NCBI GenBank assembly: GCA_035362835.1 | Contig: DAOSDY010000005.1 | Location: 1-64,000 of the forward strand | DNA: 64,000 nt | From: Melioribacteraceae bacterium | Lineage (GTDB): Bacteria; Bacteroidota; Ignavibacteria; Ignavibacteriales; Melioribacteraceae | Direction: 5' to 3' | Shown here: in pieces, positions 45,811-55,548 of the stretch | Position numbering within the stretch: the stretch's first letter is position 1 | Layout of the letters: every line of letters starts with the position of its first letter | Made by a program: the position numbers and the translations under genes | The notes under the pieces: model-generated | Told to the model about the DNA's origin: nothing | Databases searched by the model: none | The model's input: the letters and a program-made list of their open reading frames with translations, nothing else

Positions 45811-48800
45811 TCAAGTGGTAAAATAAACGAGGGATTCATCACCCAATAATTTTTTTATACTATCTACAAACGCATCGGTCGGATTAACTTTGAAATCGAC
45901 CGCAAATTCTCTTGACGATCCGATATCCCTAACGCAAACCAGGACAGGAATGCTGCCCTGATTCTCCTCCATAATCATTTTAATAAGATTGATAACATAT
46001 TCGTCGTGCAAAGAGGAATCGAGAATAATTCCGATCCGTTTTGTCAGTTTCGATTTTACATTATCGAGAGATATTGCTTCATCCACATGAAGTTTGATAG
46101 CGTCTCCGCTGCTTTCAAGTTTTCCTTTAACCAGAATAGTTGATTCAGGATGAATCAATTCTCCGAATTCCGAAAAAGGTTTGGAGAACATGAGGCAATC
46201 GCACGATCCGCTGAAATCATCCAGGCGGAAGAAAGCCATCTGTCTTCCCTGTCTGTCTGTTTTCGGCGATACATCGGTAATTACACCGCAAGCCCTTACA
46301 ATCTCATTGAATTGAAATGTTGAAGGTTCCCCTAGATGGACTGTAGCAAAAGAATTGTACTCGGTTTCATATTTTCTTAATGGATGATCGCTTAGATAAA
46401 ATCCGAGCACCTGCCTCTCTTTCGCAAGCCGTTCTTTATCATCCCATGGACGGACATCCGGAAGCGAGGGCATTTCAAAATCGATTGTTTCGGAAGATCC
46501 GCCAAAGAGGCTGTCTGTATGAGAATTTTTAGCTGATTTAATTTTGCTTCCGATTGAAAGTGCTTCTTCGATAGCTGCAAAGTGACCGGCACGCGAACCG
46601 CCGGTAGAGTCGAATGCACCAGCAAGTACAAGACCTTCCAGGGCACGCTTGTTTACTATTCTGGTATCAACATGAGAGCAGAAATCGTAAATGCCTGTAA
46701 AATCCCTTCCTAATTCCTGATGAACTCTATTAATCTCTTCAACTGCCTGGATGCCGACATTTTTAATTGCAGCCATGCCGAAAATTATTTCACCTTTGAC
46801 TACTTTAAAGTAGACTGAAGGATGATTGATATCAGGCGGTTGAACTTTAACACCGAGTTTCCGGCAGTCTTCTAATAATATCGTTACCTTTTCCGTGCTG
46901 TCATATTTGTTGGTAAGATTTGCGGCAAGAAATTCTTCGAGGTAATGAGTCTTTAAATAGGCAGTCTGATAAGCAACCACACTGTAAGCAACAGCGTGAG
47001 ATTTATTGAAACCGTAATTGGCGAACTTATCGATCGCTTCAAATATCTCTTCGGCAATTTTTTTAGTTATGTTATTTTTTTCGGCGCCGGCAACAAATTT
47101 AGCTCTCTGTTCCTGCATCGCTTTAAGATCTTTCTTACCCATCGCTCTTCTTAGAAGATCGGCTTCTGCAAGACTCATCCCCGCAACTTTATTTGCTATC
47201 TGAATAACCTGTTCCTGGTAAACAATTATTCCGTAAGTTTCTTTGAGTATCGGTTCCAGAACGGCATGAAGGTATGCAATTTTTTTCCGGCCGTGCTTGC
47301 GTGCAATGAAATCGTCTATAAAGTCCATCGGGCCCGGGCGGTAGAGTGCGTTCATTGCTGCAAGATCTGTAATACTGGAAGGCTTCAGCTTTTTGAGGTA
47401 TTCACGCATCGGGGCGGATTCAAACTGGAATACAGCGGTGGTTTGGCCTCTTCCGAAAAGTTCGTATGTTCTTAAATCGTCGGTCGGAATTTCTTCAATA
47501 TCTATTTCAATTCCCCTGTTCTGCTTAACAAGTTCAATAGTATCGCGAATGATCGAGAGAGTATCGAGACCGAGGAAATCCATTTTCAGCAGACCGGCGT
47601 CCTCGAGGTCTTTCATATTGAACTGAGTTACAATAACACCTTCGTCTCCGTAAGTAGCAAGGGGAACAAATTCGCTTACATCGCCCGGAGTAATAACAAC
47701 CCCGGCAGCGTGTTTGGATGCATTCCGGTTCATCCCTTCCAGTATTCTGGCATACTTGAGAAGTTCTTTAATTGTAGGGTCATCAGATTTTTTAAGCCAT
47801 GCGAGTTCGGCTACCTCTTCGAGAGCCTGATCGATTGTAAAAACTCTTCCGAATTTTGACGGAATCCATTTAGTAATACTATCCACCTGCGGAATAGGAA
47901 TTTTAAGAACTCTTGCAACATCCCTTATAACCTGTTTTGACGAAAGGCGGTTGAATGTAATAATCTGCGCAACCGAATTCTCTCCGTATTTTTCCTTAAC
48001 ATAGGTGATTACTTCCTCCCGTTTATCGTCAGCAAAATCAACATCGATATCAGGCATCGATTTACGTGCAGGATTTAAAAATCTTTCAAATAGAAGATTG
48101 TACTGAAGAGGATTAACATTGGTGATACCGAGAGCATACGCAACAAGACTTCCTGCGGCACTTCCCCGTCCCGGCCCAACCGGAATTCCTCTCTTCTTAG
48201 AAGCATTTATAAAATCCTGAACAATCAGGAAATAACCTGAGTAGCCCATCTTATTGATTACATCAAGCTCGTACTTAAAACGATCTTCAATCTCCGGTGT
48301 AATTGTTTTAAATTTTTTATCCAGACGTTCATAAGCAAGTTGAACAAGGTATTCATCCAGGTTTTTTGCAGTTGAAGTTTCCGGAATCGGAAAGATCGGG
48401 AAGTGGTAATCTCCGAATTCAAGTTCTAGATTTATTTTTTCTTCAATCTCCAGAGTATTTTCGATTGCGCCTTTATAATTCATGAAAATATTTTTCATCT
48501 CATCGGCGGTTTTGAAATAGATCTGATCTGTACCGTACCGGAGTTCCCGGTAATCCGCGGTACCGGTTTTATCGCCTAGCATTATAAGGATGTTATGCGC
48601 GATCGCATGATCTTTATCGATATAGTGAATATCATTGGTTGCGACAAGTTTAGCGCCGATGTCTGCCGAGAGTTTCGGCATTGCCGAGAGGATCGGTTTT
48701 TCGATTGCAAGTCCGTGATCCTGAATCTCAAGGTAAAAATCATCGCCGAAGATCTCTTTCAGTCTGACCGCAATTTCTCTTGCCTTCGCGTATTCGTCAT

Positions 48801-49266
48801 TTATAAGATGAGTCGAAATCGGTCCGGCAGGACAGGCAGAAGTACAGACCAGACCTTCGCTGTACTTCTCCAAAATTTCAAGATCGATTCGCGGACGGTA
48901 GTAGAATCCTTCGAGATGACCGATAGTAGTCATCTTAATTAAATTATTGTAGCCCGTTTTATTTTTCGCAAGAAGAAGAAGATGATTGTAATGTTTAGAT
49001 TTTTTTCTGCCGTTTTCAAAATCGCCCGATTTATCGAAACGGGAACGGTCGAATGTAACGTAAGCTTCCATTCCAACGAGAGGCTTAATTCCTTCTTTCT
49101 TCGCTTTCTTATAAAATTCTGAAACACCGAACATCACACCGTGATCAGTTAAAGCAACGGCGTGCATATTATTTTTCTTCGCGGTTAAAACTAGATCTTC
49201 AACTGTACAGGCGCCATCCTGCAAACTGTAATGTGAATGATTATGTATGTGAATAAAATCTGACAT
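45811..49266 (-). CDS. dnaE: DNA polymerase III subunit alpha
   Basis: Replicative DNA polymerase catalytic subunit, 1151 residues, usual length. N-terminal PHP domain from residue 4 (FIHIHNHSHYSLQDGACTVEDLV, metal-type His). The catalytic Asp residues lie in RKSMPDIDVDFADDKREEVI (about 403-422), and PVGPGRGSAAGSLVAYALGI precedes them. Fingers region has AMNALYRPGPM and KHGRKKIAYLHAVLEPILKETYGI, the C-terminal part an OB fold (ACGVITDVSPKTDRQGRQMAFFRLDD). It lies 87 bases downstream of the convergent-region fabI gene on the same strand. Confidence 0.98.
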   Translation of the reverse strand: MSDFIHIHNHSHYSLQDGACTVEDLVLTAKKNNMHAVALTDHGVMFGVSEFYKKAKKEGIKPLVGMEAYVTFDRSRFDKSGDFENGRKKSKHYNHLLLLAKNKTGYNNLIKMTTIGHLEGFYYRPRIDLEILEKYSEGLVCTSACPAGPISTHLINDEYAKAREIAVRLKEIFGDDFYLEIQDHGLAIEKPILSAMPKLSADIGAKLVATNDIHYIDKDHAIAHNILIMLGDKTGTADYRELRYGTDQIYFKTADEMKNIFMNYKGAIENTLEIEEKINLELEFGDYHFPIFPIPETSTAKNLDEYLVQLAYERLDKKFKTITPEIEDRFKYELDVINKMGYSGYFLIVQDFINASKKRGIPVGPGRGSAAGSLVAYALGITNVNPLQYNLLFERFLNPARKSMPDIDVDFADDKREEVITYVKEKYGENSVAQIITFNRLSSKQVIRDVARVLKIPIPQVDSITKWIPSKFGRVFTIDQALEEVAELAWLKKSDDPTIKELLKYARILEGMNRNASKHAAGVVITPGDVSEFVPLATYGDEGVIVTQFNMKDLEDAGLLKMDFLGLDTLSIIRDTIELVKQNRGIEIDIEEIPTDDLRTYELFGRGQTTAVFQFESAPMREYLKKLKPSSITDLAAMNALYRPGPMDFIDDFIARKHGRKKIAYLHAVLEPILKETYGIIVYQEQVIQIANKVAGMSLAEADLLRRAMGKKDLKAMQEQRAKFVAGAEKNNITKKIAEEIFEAIDKFANYGFNKSHAVAYSVVAYQTAYLKTHYLEEFLAANLTNKYDSTEKVTILLEDCRKLGVKVQPPDINHPSVYFKVVKGEIIFGMAAIKNVGIQAVEEINRVHQELGRDFTGIYDFCSHVDTRIVNKRALEGLVLAGAFDSTGGSRAGHFAAIEEALSIGSKIKSAKNSHTDSLFGGSSETIDFEMPSLPDVRPWDDKERLAKERQVLGFYLSDHPLRKYETEYNSFATVHLGEPSTFQFNEIVRACGVITDVSPKTDRQGRQMAFFRLDDFSGSCDCLMFSKPFSEFGELIHPESTILVKGKLESSGDAIKLHVDEAISLDNVKSKLTKRIGIILDSSLHDEYVINLIKMIMEENQGSIPVLVCVRDIGSSREFAVDFKVNPTDAFVDSIKKLLGDESLVYFTT

Positions 49267-49273
49267 GTTGGGG

Positions 49274-49320
49274 GTTCTTAGTTCTTTGTTCTTGGTTTTT
49301 AGTTCTTAGTTCTTAGTTAG
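49274..49320. repeat. heptamer tandem repeat (GTTCTTA)n between dut and dnaE
   Basis: Six head-to-tail seven-base units, GTTCTTA, GTTCTTT, GTTCTTG, GTTTTTA, GTTCTTA, GTTCTTA, then a partial GTTAG, from 49274 to 49320. It occupies most of the 110-base gap just upstream of dnaE's start codon on the minus strand (where it reads TAAGAAC). The units vary by one or two bases, so the array is imperfect. Confidence 0.85.
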
Positions 49321-49376
49321 ATTTATCCCGTTCATGGTTGCTGATCTAAAAATTCTAATTCTCAAATTCTGCATCT

Positions 49377-49832
49377 CTACTTCGTTCCGGTATGCCCGAA
49401 ACCGCCTTCTCCTCTTCCGCTGTTATTAAGATCGTTCGAAAGATCAAGTTCCGCTTTATATACTTTCGATAAAACCATCTGTGCAATACGGTCGCCTCGT
49501 TTAACAACAAAGTCCTCCGGCCCGAAGTTGAAAAGAATCACTTTAATTTCGCCCCTGTAATCGGAGTCGATTGTACCCGGAGAATTTAAAACACCAATTC
49601 CGTTTTTGGCTGCCAGTCCGCTCCTCGGTCTTACTTCTATCTCATAACCGTAAGGAATTTCCACACGCAAATTTGTCGGGACTAGCGTGAAACTCCCTTT
49701 ACCGATTACCAGGTCGTTCTCCAACGCGGCACGAAGATCAAGCCCGCTGCTGCCTCCGGTTGCGTATTCCGGAAGCGGTATATCATCAAATCTGTTCTCT
49801 ATTCTCTGAATCTTAATTAAAATTTTTTCCAT
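49377..49832 (-). CDS. dut: dUTP diphosphatase
   Basis: Trimeric dUTPase, 151 residues, normal length; hydrolyses dUTP to dUMP and keeps uracil out of DNA. All five motifs are readable: GGSSGLDLRA (I), EVRPRSGLAAKNGIGVLNSPGTIDSDYRGEI (II-III), GDRIAQMVLSKV (IV) and GRGEGGFGHTG (V). It lies between a flippase gene and dnaE and is oriented like them. Confidence 0.97.
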   Translation of the reverse strand: MEKILIKIQRIENRFDDIPLPEYATGGSSGLDLRAALENDLVIGKGSFTLVPTNLRVEIPYGYEIEVRPRSGLAAKNGIGVLNSPGTIDSDYRGEIKVILFNFGPEDFVVKRGDRIAQMVLSKVYKAELDLSNDLNNSGRGEGGFGHTGTK

Positions 49833-49881
49833 AATTTTTTCCGCAGAAATACAATCAGGCTTTAGTTGTGAAATAAAAATT

Positions 49882-51360
49882 CTACTCAGCGGTTTTAATT
49901 CTTAACAGCAATCTGGCCATATGTTTGATTTCACTTACCTCAATTATTTTCAAAATAAAAGATGCGGCGATAAATGCAAACAGTATGCTGAATTTAATTA
50001 CAAACGAAAATTCATAATTGAAATAGATATAATAATAGATTATACAGGTAGTAATCAGAAGCAGCAGGATCTTTGATATTTTCCAGTATTCGTATTTTAT
50101 TTTATAAAACTTCTGTGAAATAACGAAAAGTCCCGCCGACATAGTTACATAAGAAAAAAGAGTTGCCAGTGCCGCACCCAATATTCCTATTGAAGGAATC
50201 AGAATAAAATTGGCAGCAATATTAATTGCCGCACCTATACCGGTTACAAGCGGAAAATATTTTGTTTTTTCCTCTATATATATTCCTGCCGTAAAATTCA
50301 CAAAGAGTCCGTGGAACAGGTAACCGAGAAGGACTGCGGGAACTATATAAAGCCCGCCCAGATATTTCTTACCGATTATAGTTTTACCGTTCAGTATTTC
50401 CCAGCTTGCAAAATCGCTCACGAATAAAGTTAGAATAATCCAGATGATACTTGCCGCCAGCAGAAAGAGTGTGAGAATCCTGGAAAAAAGTTCTTTGGCA
50501 TTCTCCTCTTTAGCATTATTAAGAAAGAAGGGCTGCCACGCGTAATGAAACATTGAGACGAAGAGCATCATAAAGATGCCGAGTTTGTAATTTGCCTGGT
50601 ATATACCGAGCGTTTTAGAATCTGTAAGTGCCTGAACAATAGGTCGATCGATCACCTGAACCATCATTGCAGCAAGGGAACCGGGAAGATAGGGTAAACC
50701 GAACTTCAGCATTTTAATGACGATTTCACGGTCAATTCTGAAATTAAAATTGAGTGTAATTTCTGGTATAAGAGCTGTAAACGAAAAAATTGAAGCAACA
50801 AGGTTGCTTATAAAAATTGCTTCAATCCCCATATTGAATTTTAAAATTAATATCAGATTAAGTGAAATATTGAGAATGATATTCGAAAGTTTTATAAGCG
50901 TAAACTGACCGGCTTTTCTTTTAAGACGTAGACTGGCAAACGGAATTAATGCAATTGCATCGAGAATAAGAATGAGTATGAAATAATAGTAGATACTGGA
51001 ATACTTTTCCGGAATTTCCATTAACGGAATTACAATTCCGCTGCCAAGATAAAGTACAGAAGCAAGTATTAAAGAAGTGATCAGGACAAACAGAAAAGGG
51101 GTGGAGAAATTATCTTTTTTCTTTTCAGGATCGGCAACTGAATAATACTTCATAAAAGCCGCATCCATTCCGTAAATAAACACAATAACCAGAAGCGCCA
51201 TATAGGCATAGATATTAGAATAGACACCGAAATCACTCTCAGTAATTGACGGGGCATTAGTATAAAACGGGATCAGGAGGAAACCGAGAAATCTACCCAC
51301 AATAGTGCTGATTCCGTAAATAATAGTGTCTTTGGTAAGTTCTTTAATTTTTTCGATCAT
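49882..51360 (-). CDS. polysaccharide flippase (Wzx-like)
   Basis: Integral membrane protein of 492 residues, predicted 12-14 helices, of the oligosaccharide flippase superfamily. The first helix sequence IYGISTIVGRFLGFLLIPFYTN and KFGLPYLPGSLAAMMVQVIDRPIV are typical. It should flip lipid-linked sugar units across the inner membrane. It opens the envelope-sugar region that extends to the window end, though a YbgC and an accA gene follow on its upstream side. A second flippase is encoded at 61461. Confidence 0.87.
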   Translation of the reverse strand: MIEKIKELTKDTIIYGISTIVGRFLGFLLIPFYTNAPSITESDFGVYSNIYAYMALLVIVFIYGMDAAFMKYYSVADPEKKKDNFSTPFLFVLITSLILASVLYLGSGIVIPLMEIPEKYSSIYYYFILILILDAIALIPFASLRLKRKAGQFTLIKLSNIILNISLNLILILKFNMGIEAIFISNLVASIFSFTALIPEITLNFNFRIDREIVIKMLKFGLPYLPGSLAAMMVQVIDRPIVQALTDSKTLGIYQANYKLGIFMMLFVSMFHYAWQPFFLNNAKEENAKELFSRILTLFLLAASIIWIILTLFVSDFASWEILNGKTIIGKKYLGGLYIVPAVLLGYLFHGLFVNFTAGIYIEEKTKYFPLVTGIGAAINIAANFILIPSIGILGAALATLFSYVTMSAGLFVISQKFYKIKYEYWKISKILLLLITTCIIYYYIYFNYEFSFVIKFSILFAFIAASFILKIIEVSEIKHMARLLLRIKTAE

Positions 51361-51399
51361 TATAATTAACAGACCACAAAAACTGGAAAAAGAAATCGA

Positions 51400-51816
51400 T
51401 TATTTTTTTTTGAAATAAGGAGCCAGAATATCAGTATATAATTTTGGAGGTCGTACAGCCCTTTTAGTTTCAGCATTCATAAAAACGTGAGTTGTAAAAC
51501 CTTCGGCAATAATCTCCCCGGTATCTTTTCTTTTAATCACATATTCAATATGAAGCTTCGGTGAATAGAGTTCTCTTACAATCGCGGTTACTGACAACAG
51601 ATCGTCGTATACGGCCGGTTGTTTGAAGGTTAATCCTGCATGAAGAAGGGGTAGCTGATAACCCGATTTTTCAACCTCGCTGTATGGAAGTCCTAACGAG
51701 CGGAGTAATTCTGTTCTCCCCACCTCGAAGTACTCGAGGTATTTTCCATTATAAACAAACTGCATCTTATCCGTATCGGCATAACGTACACGAATTTCTG
51801 TAGTATGAGAAATCAT
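51400..51816 (-). CDS. YbgC-type acyl-CoA thioesterase
   Basis: Hotdog-fold thioesterase, 138 residues, of the YbgC/4-hydroxybenzoyl-CoA type. The active-site Asp lies in EIRVRYADTDKMQFVYNGKYLEYFEVGRTELLR (about 7-39), matching the YADTDxxxVVYxxxYLxxFExxR pattern. It would hydrolyse short-chain acyl-CoA; the exact substrate is unknown. Its gene is 21 bases downstream of accA and may be cotranscribed. Confidence 0.9.
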   Translation of the reverse strand: MISHTTEIRVRYADTDKMQFVYNGKYLEYFEVGRTELLRSLGLPYSEVEKSGYQLPLLHAGLTFKQPAVYDDLLSVTAIVRELYSPKLHIEYVIKRKDTGEIIAEGFTTHVFMNAETKRAVRPPKLYTDILAPYFKKK

Positions 51817-51837
51817 TAACGGATTCTCCGGAAAAAT

Positions 51838-52788
51838 TTATTCAACAACAACACCCATTCTGCCGAATTTTTCTAATCTGTTCTGAACCAGTTTTTCTGG
51901 TTTGATTTTCATCAGCGCCGAAAGTTCTTCTTTAAGAGTAAGCTTTAAAGTAGCGGCCATCAGTTCATGATTTTTATGGGCACCGCCGAGAGGTTCCGGA
52001 ATTATACGGTCGATGATACCTTGTTGAAGAAGATCCTCGGCCGTAAGTTTAAGAGCTTCGGCCGCCTGTTCTTTATAATCCCAGCTTCTCCATAAAATAC
52101 TTGAGCAGGATTCTGGGCTTATAACCGAATACCATGTATTCTGAAGCATTATAATACGGTCGCCGATACCGATTCCGAGAGCCCCGCCGCTGGCGCCTTC
52201 GCCGATAATAACTATGATTATCGGGACTTTGAGCCGGCTCATTTCGAGGAGATTGCGTGCTATTGCTTCCGCCTGTCCTCTCTGCTCGGCTTCCAATCCA
52301 GGATAAGCGCCGGGAGTATCAATGAGTGTAACGACAGGTTTACCGAATTTTTCGGCGAGCTTCATAAGTCGAAGAGCTTTTCTGTAACCTTCGGGATTCA
52401 TCATTCCGAAATTCCTGAAGAGATTCGATTTTGTATCCCTGCCCTTCTGCTGGCCGATGAACATAACTTTGAACTCATCCAGTTTTGCAAATCCGCCTAC
52501 AACGGCATGATCATCTTTAAATTGCCTGTCGCCGTGGAGTTCGATGAATCCTTCGGTCATCATATAGATATAATCTAGAGTGTACGGCCTTTCGGGGTGG
52601 CGGGCGAGCTGAACCCTCTGCCAACGGGTAAGATTATCATAAACATTTTTTTTGAGTTCGTTTACTTTTTCTTCAAGAGTCTTAATTTCATTTGAAATAT
52701 CGAGATGCCCTTCGTACTTACGCATCTCTTCAATTTTATTTTCTAATTCGATAATAGGTTTTTCAAAATCCAGAACATTTTTTGCCAT
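51838..52788 (-). CDS. accA: acetyl-CoA carboxylase carboxyltransferase subunit alpha
   Basis: Alpha subunit of the carboxyltransferase that makes malonyl-CoA for fatty acid synthesis; 316 residues, usual size. N-terminal coiled coil ([15 protein letters not shown]), then [23 protein letters not shown] and [14 protein letters not shown], and the active region [38 protein letters not shown]. accD is not in the window. It starts three bases downstream of the GT2 fusion gene, so despite different functions the two probably share a transcript. Confidence 0.96.
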   Translation of the reverse strand: MAKNVLDFEKPIIELENKIEEMRKYEGHLDISNEIKTLEEKVNELKKNVYDNLTRWQRVQLARHPERPYTLDYIYMMTEGFIELHGDRQFKDDHAVVGGFAKLDEFKVMFIGQQKGRDTKSNLFRNFGMMNPEGYRKALRLMKLAEKFGKPVVTLIDTPGAYPGLEAEQRGQAEAIARNLLEMSRLKVPIIIVIIGEGASGGALGIGIGDRIIMLQNTWYSVISPESCSSILWRSWDYKEQAAEALKLTAEDLLQQGIIDRIIPEPLGGAHKNHELMAATLKLTLKEELSALMKIKPEKLVQNRLEKFGRMGVVVE

Positions 52789-52790
52789 TG

Positions 52791-54791
52791 TTACTCCGAC
52801 CTAAAAAACATTTTAGAAAAAGTCCTTCCTAGGATCTCCATGTCGTACCAGATACTCTGGTTCTTGGCATAGAAGAGATCCAGGTTCTTTAATTCAACGG
52901 GATCCTGCCTGTCCACATTTTCAATATACCACAATCCCGTTAATCCCGGCTTTCCTATAAAAAGTTCACCGTGGAAAGAAGAATTCAAAGGACCGATGAA
53001 ACTCTTTTTCCCGGCAAGAACCGACGGAATTCCTAGAATGAATTGAAAAAAATCGCTCTTCTTAGATGTGAACTTGTGGATCAAATATATCAAAGGGTAG
53101 ACCAAAAGTAAAATTAAAATTAAACTGAAACCGAAGTCGAATATCTGTTTTGTAATCCGATGCGGGAATGAGGAAATATTATACTGGACTTTAAGGAGAG
53201 GAATATCGTCGAGCATTTTAATAGAGGATTTGCCGACCAGGTAATCGAGCTCTTTACCGGCAACCATGAATTCAACATTTTCTCCCTGCGATGAGGAAAC
53301 AGCGGAGAACATCTGATCGAACGAAATATCATCCGAAGAGAAAATTACTCTGTCTATTTTTTCGTCAGCAATAATTTTTTTAATGTTCTCGAGAGTGCCG
53401 AGGACTTTGTAACTGCCGATTTGACTTCCGATGTTTCTTCTTGTAAGTCCGATAAAACCGACGATTTGATATAGATTACTGAAATCCGATTTGAGTTTGC
53501 CTGTCAGTTCCAAAGCTTTCGTCTCGCTACCGGCGATAAGAGTCCGCGACTTTCGCGTATCGCTTTCAAGTCCTATTCTGAAAATTCCTTTTAGAAAAAT
53601 CCGCCAGAGCGGAAATGATACAAAGAGAATAATATAAGTAATCAGTACAACCGCACGACTGAAAGCAACCTGTTTGAAGAAGTAAGTAAACGCACTAAGA
53701 ATAATCAATCCGTAGAAGAGAGAACCGATTGTTCTAAGAGTTGACAAGGATTTTTTCTTATAACTTCCATTCATCAACGAAATAACGACCTGCATAAGAG
53801 CCGGTATGAAATAGACCAAGGGCTTGCTGAATTCGGGGAAACCGTTCCAGTTATTATTAGAGTAGACCGATTCCGCGGCACGGACAGCAGCGGCAGCAAT
53901 TATAAAATCGATCACTATACTCGCAAGGGCAAGCTTATAGACATTGGCAAAGGCAATCAGTTTTCTTAAAATTATTGCAACCTGTAGAATCGATTCAGTT
54001 ACGAAAGAGGAAGAAAAATGTTTACGAACGAAGAGATGCATTGCATCATAAAACACTTTGGTTTCGTCCATGCTGCTTCTTTTAGTACTTTCGCCCTTGA
54101 AGTGAATCACTTCGGTAGTATGGACATAGAAAACCTTATAACCGGATTTCTGAGCCCTGTAACAGAGATCGAGATCCTCACCGTACATGAAGAACCTTGG
54201 ATCGAAGCCGCCGATTTTCTTATAGAGTTCTCTCCGCATCATCATAAAGGCACCGCTGACAGCATCAACTTCGTAAGTCTCATTTTCCGGAAGAAAGGTA
54301 AGGTTGTAGCGCGCGAACAATCTGCTCTTAGGAAAGAGACGGCTAAGTCCCATCACTTTTGTAAATGAGGTCCATGGACCCGGGAAACCTCTTCGGCAGG
54401 CAAGCTGAAGAGAGCCATCCGGATTAAGTACTTTGCACCCCGCTATTCCGGCTTCAGTATGGCTTTCGAAGAAGCTGATCATCTCTTTAAGCGTATTCTC
54501 TTTAATTATTGTATCAGGATTGATAAGAAGAAGATATTTACCTTCGGCAATCTGAAGCGCCTGATTATTTGCCGCACCGAAACCGGCATTGGATGAATTA
54601 ACAATTAACTTAACCTCAGGAAATCTCTCTTTCAGCAGTTCAACGCTTCCGTCATCAGACGCATTATCGACAACAATTATTTCGGTTCTTATGTTATTAA
54701 CGCCGTTCCTAATCGACTGGAGAAGGTTGAGAAGAAACTCCTTCACGTTATAGTTAACAATTATTATGGAGAGATCGATCAGATTATTCAT
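52791..54791 (-). CDS. GT2 glycosyltransferase fused to a degenerate sugar-phosphate transferase-like region
   Basis: Fusion protein, 666 residues. Residues about 8-265 are an intact GT2 domain ([20 protein letters not shown]; donor DxD region [39 protein letters not shown]). About five helices follow (280-400), then a Rossmann-like segment ([18 protein letters not shown]). The last ~130 residues resemble the bacterial sugar transferase fold: [26 protein letters not shown] at its start and [21 protein letters not shown] near its end. The catalytic stretch with KFRTM and the LDELPQ motif, present in the PGT at 55549, is missing. That module probably no longer catalyses transfer. Confidence 0.82.
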   Translation of the reverse strand: MNNLIDLSIIIVNYNVKEFLLNLLQSIRNGVNNIRTEIIVVDNASDDGSVELLKERFPEVKLIVNSSNAGFGAANNQALQIAEGKYLLLINPDTIIKENTLKEMISFFESHTEAGIAGCKVLNPDGSLQLACRRGFPGPWTSFTKVMGLSRLFPKSRLFARYNLTFLPENETYEVDAVSGAFMMMRRELYKKIGGFDPRFFMYGEDLDLCYRAQKSGYKVFYVHTTEVIHFKGESTKRSSMDETKVFYDAMHLFVRKHFSSSFVTESILQVAIILRKLIAFANVYKLALASIVIDFIIAAAAVRAAESVYSNNNWNGFPEFSKPLVYFIPALMQVVISLMNGSYKKKSLSTLRTIGSLFYGLIILSAFTYFFKQVAFSRAVVLITYIILFVSFPLWRIFLKGIFRIGLESDTRKSRTLIAGSETKALELTGKLKSDFSNLYQIVGFIGLTRRNIGSQIGSYKVLGTLENIKKIIADEKIDRVIFSSDDISFDQMFSAVSSSQGENVEFMVAGKELDYLVGKSSIKMLDDIPLLKVQYNISSFPHRITKQIFDFGFSLILILLLVYPLIYLIHKFTSKKSDFFQFILGIPSVLAGKKSFIGPLNSSFHGELFIGKPGLTGLWYIENVDRQDPVELKNLDLFYAKNQSIWYDMEILGRTFSKMFFRSE

Positions 54792-55507
54792 TATTTAAGC
54801 GATCCGAATAAACTTTTAAATCTAAGTTTCCAAACCATGAAGACGGCTTCACGAACAATTTTTTTAGACATTTTAGAAGTCCCTTTCACTCTATCAACAA
54901 AAACAATCGGCATTTCGGTCAATCTAAACTTCTTCTTCCAGGCTAGAAAATTTATTTCGATCTGAAAGGAATATCCGTTGGAATGGATCCTGTCGAGATC
55001 GATCGATTGAAGCACTTCCTTTCTTATGCACTTAAATCCGCCAGTACCATCTTTAACCGGAAGACCGGTTATTACCCGGGTGTAGAGGTTCGCAAAGTAA
55101 CTAAGTAACAAACGACGGATAGGCCAGTTAATTACTCTTACGCCGTAAATATACCTGCTTCCGATTACAAGGTCGTAAATTGGTATTAGCTCGAGAAAAT
55201 TCCTTATCTCCTTCGGATCGTGGGAGAAATCGGCATCCATCTGAATGACCGCATCAAAATTATTCTGAAGAGCGAATTTGAATCCGGCTACATATGCCGT
55301 TCCGAGTCCCATTTTACCGGGCCGGCTGATAAGATTTATCCTCTTATCATTTTGCGATAATTTTTCAACATAAGCCGTAGTACCGTCTGGAGAATTATCA
55401 TCAACTACAAGAATATTAATACCGGGATATGATTCGAGAATTTCCGGAATCAATTTCTGAATATTATTCAGTTCGTTATATGTTGGTATAATTACTATAG
55501 TTTTCAT
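54791..55507 (-). CDS. polyprenol phosphate mannosyltransferase-like GT2
   Basis: GT2 enzyme of the dolichol-phosphate mannose synthase group, 238 residues, no membrane helix of its own. TIVIIPTYNELNNIQKLI and VVDDNSPDGTTAYVEKL form the nucleotide site, VIQMDADFSHDPKEI the DxD metal site. It probably makes a polyprenyl-phosphate sugar for later periplasmic transfer or attaches the first sugar. The stop overlaps the start of the GT2 fusion gene by one base. Confidence 0.9.
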   Translation of the reverse strand: MKTIVIIPTYNELNNIQKLIPEILESYPGINILVVDDNSPDGTTAYVEKLSQNDKRINLISRPGKMGLGTAYVAGFKFALQNNFDAVIQMDADFSHDPKEIRNFLELIPIYDLVIGSRYIYGVRVINWPIRRLLLSYFANLYTRVITGLPVKDGTGGFKCIRKEVLQSIDLDRIHSNGYSFQIEINFLAWKKKFRLTEMPIVFVDRVKGTSKMSKKIVREAVFMVWKLRFKSLFGSLK

Positions 55508-55548
55508 CTTATGGAATTCACTTAAAATTATAAACGGATTATAGGAAA

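Noticed and set aside
48595..48942. 115-residue plus-strand open frame
   Set aside because: Antisense to the PHP region of dnaE, which is well conserved in its own frame.
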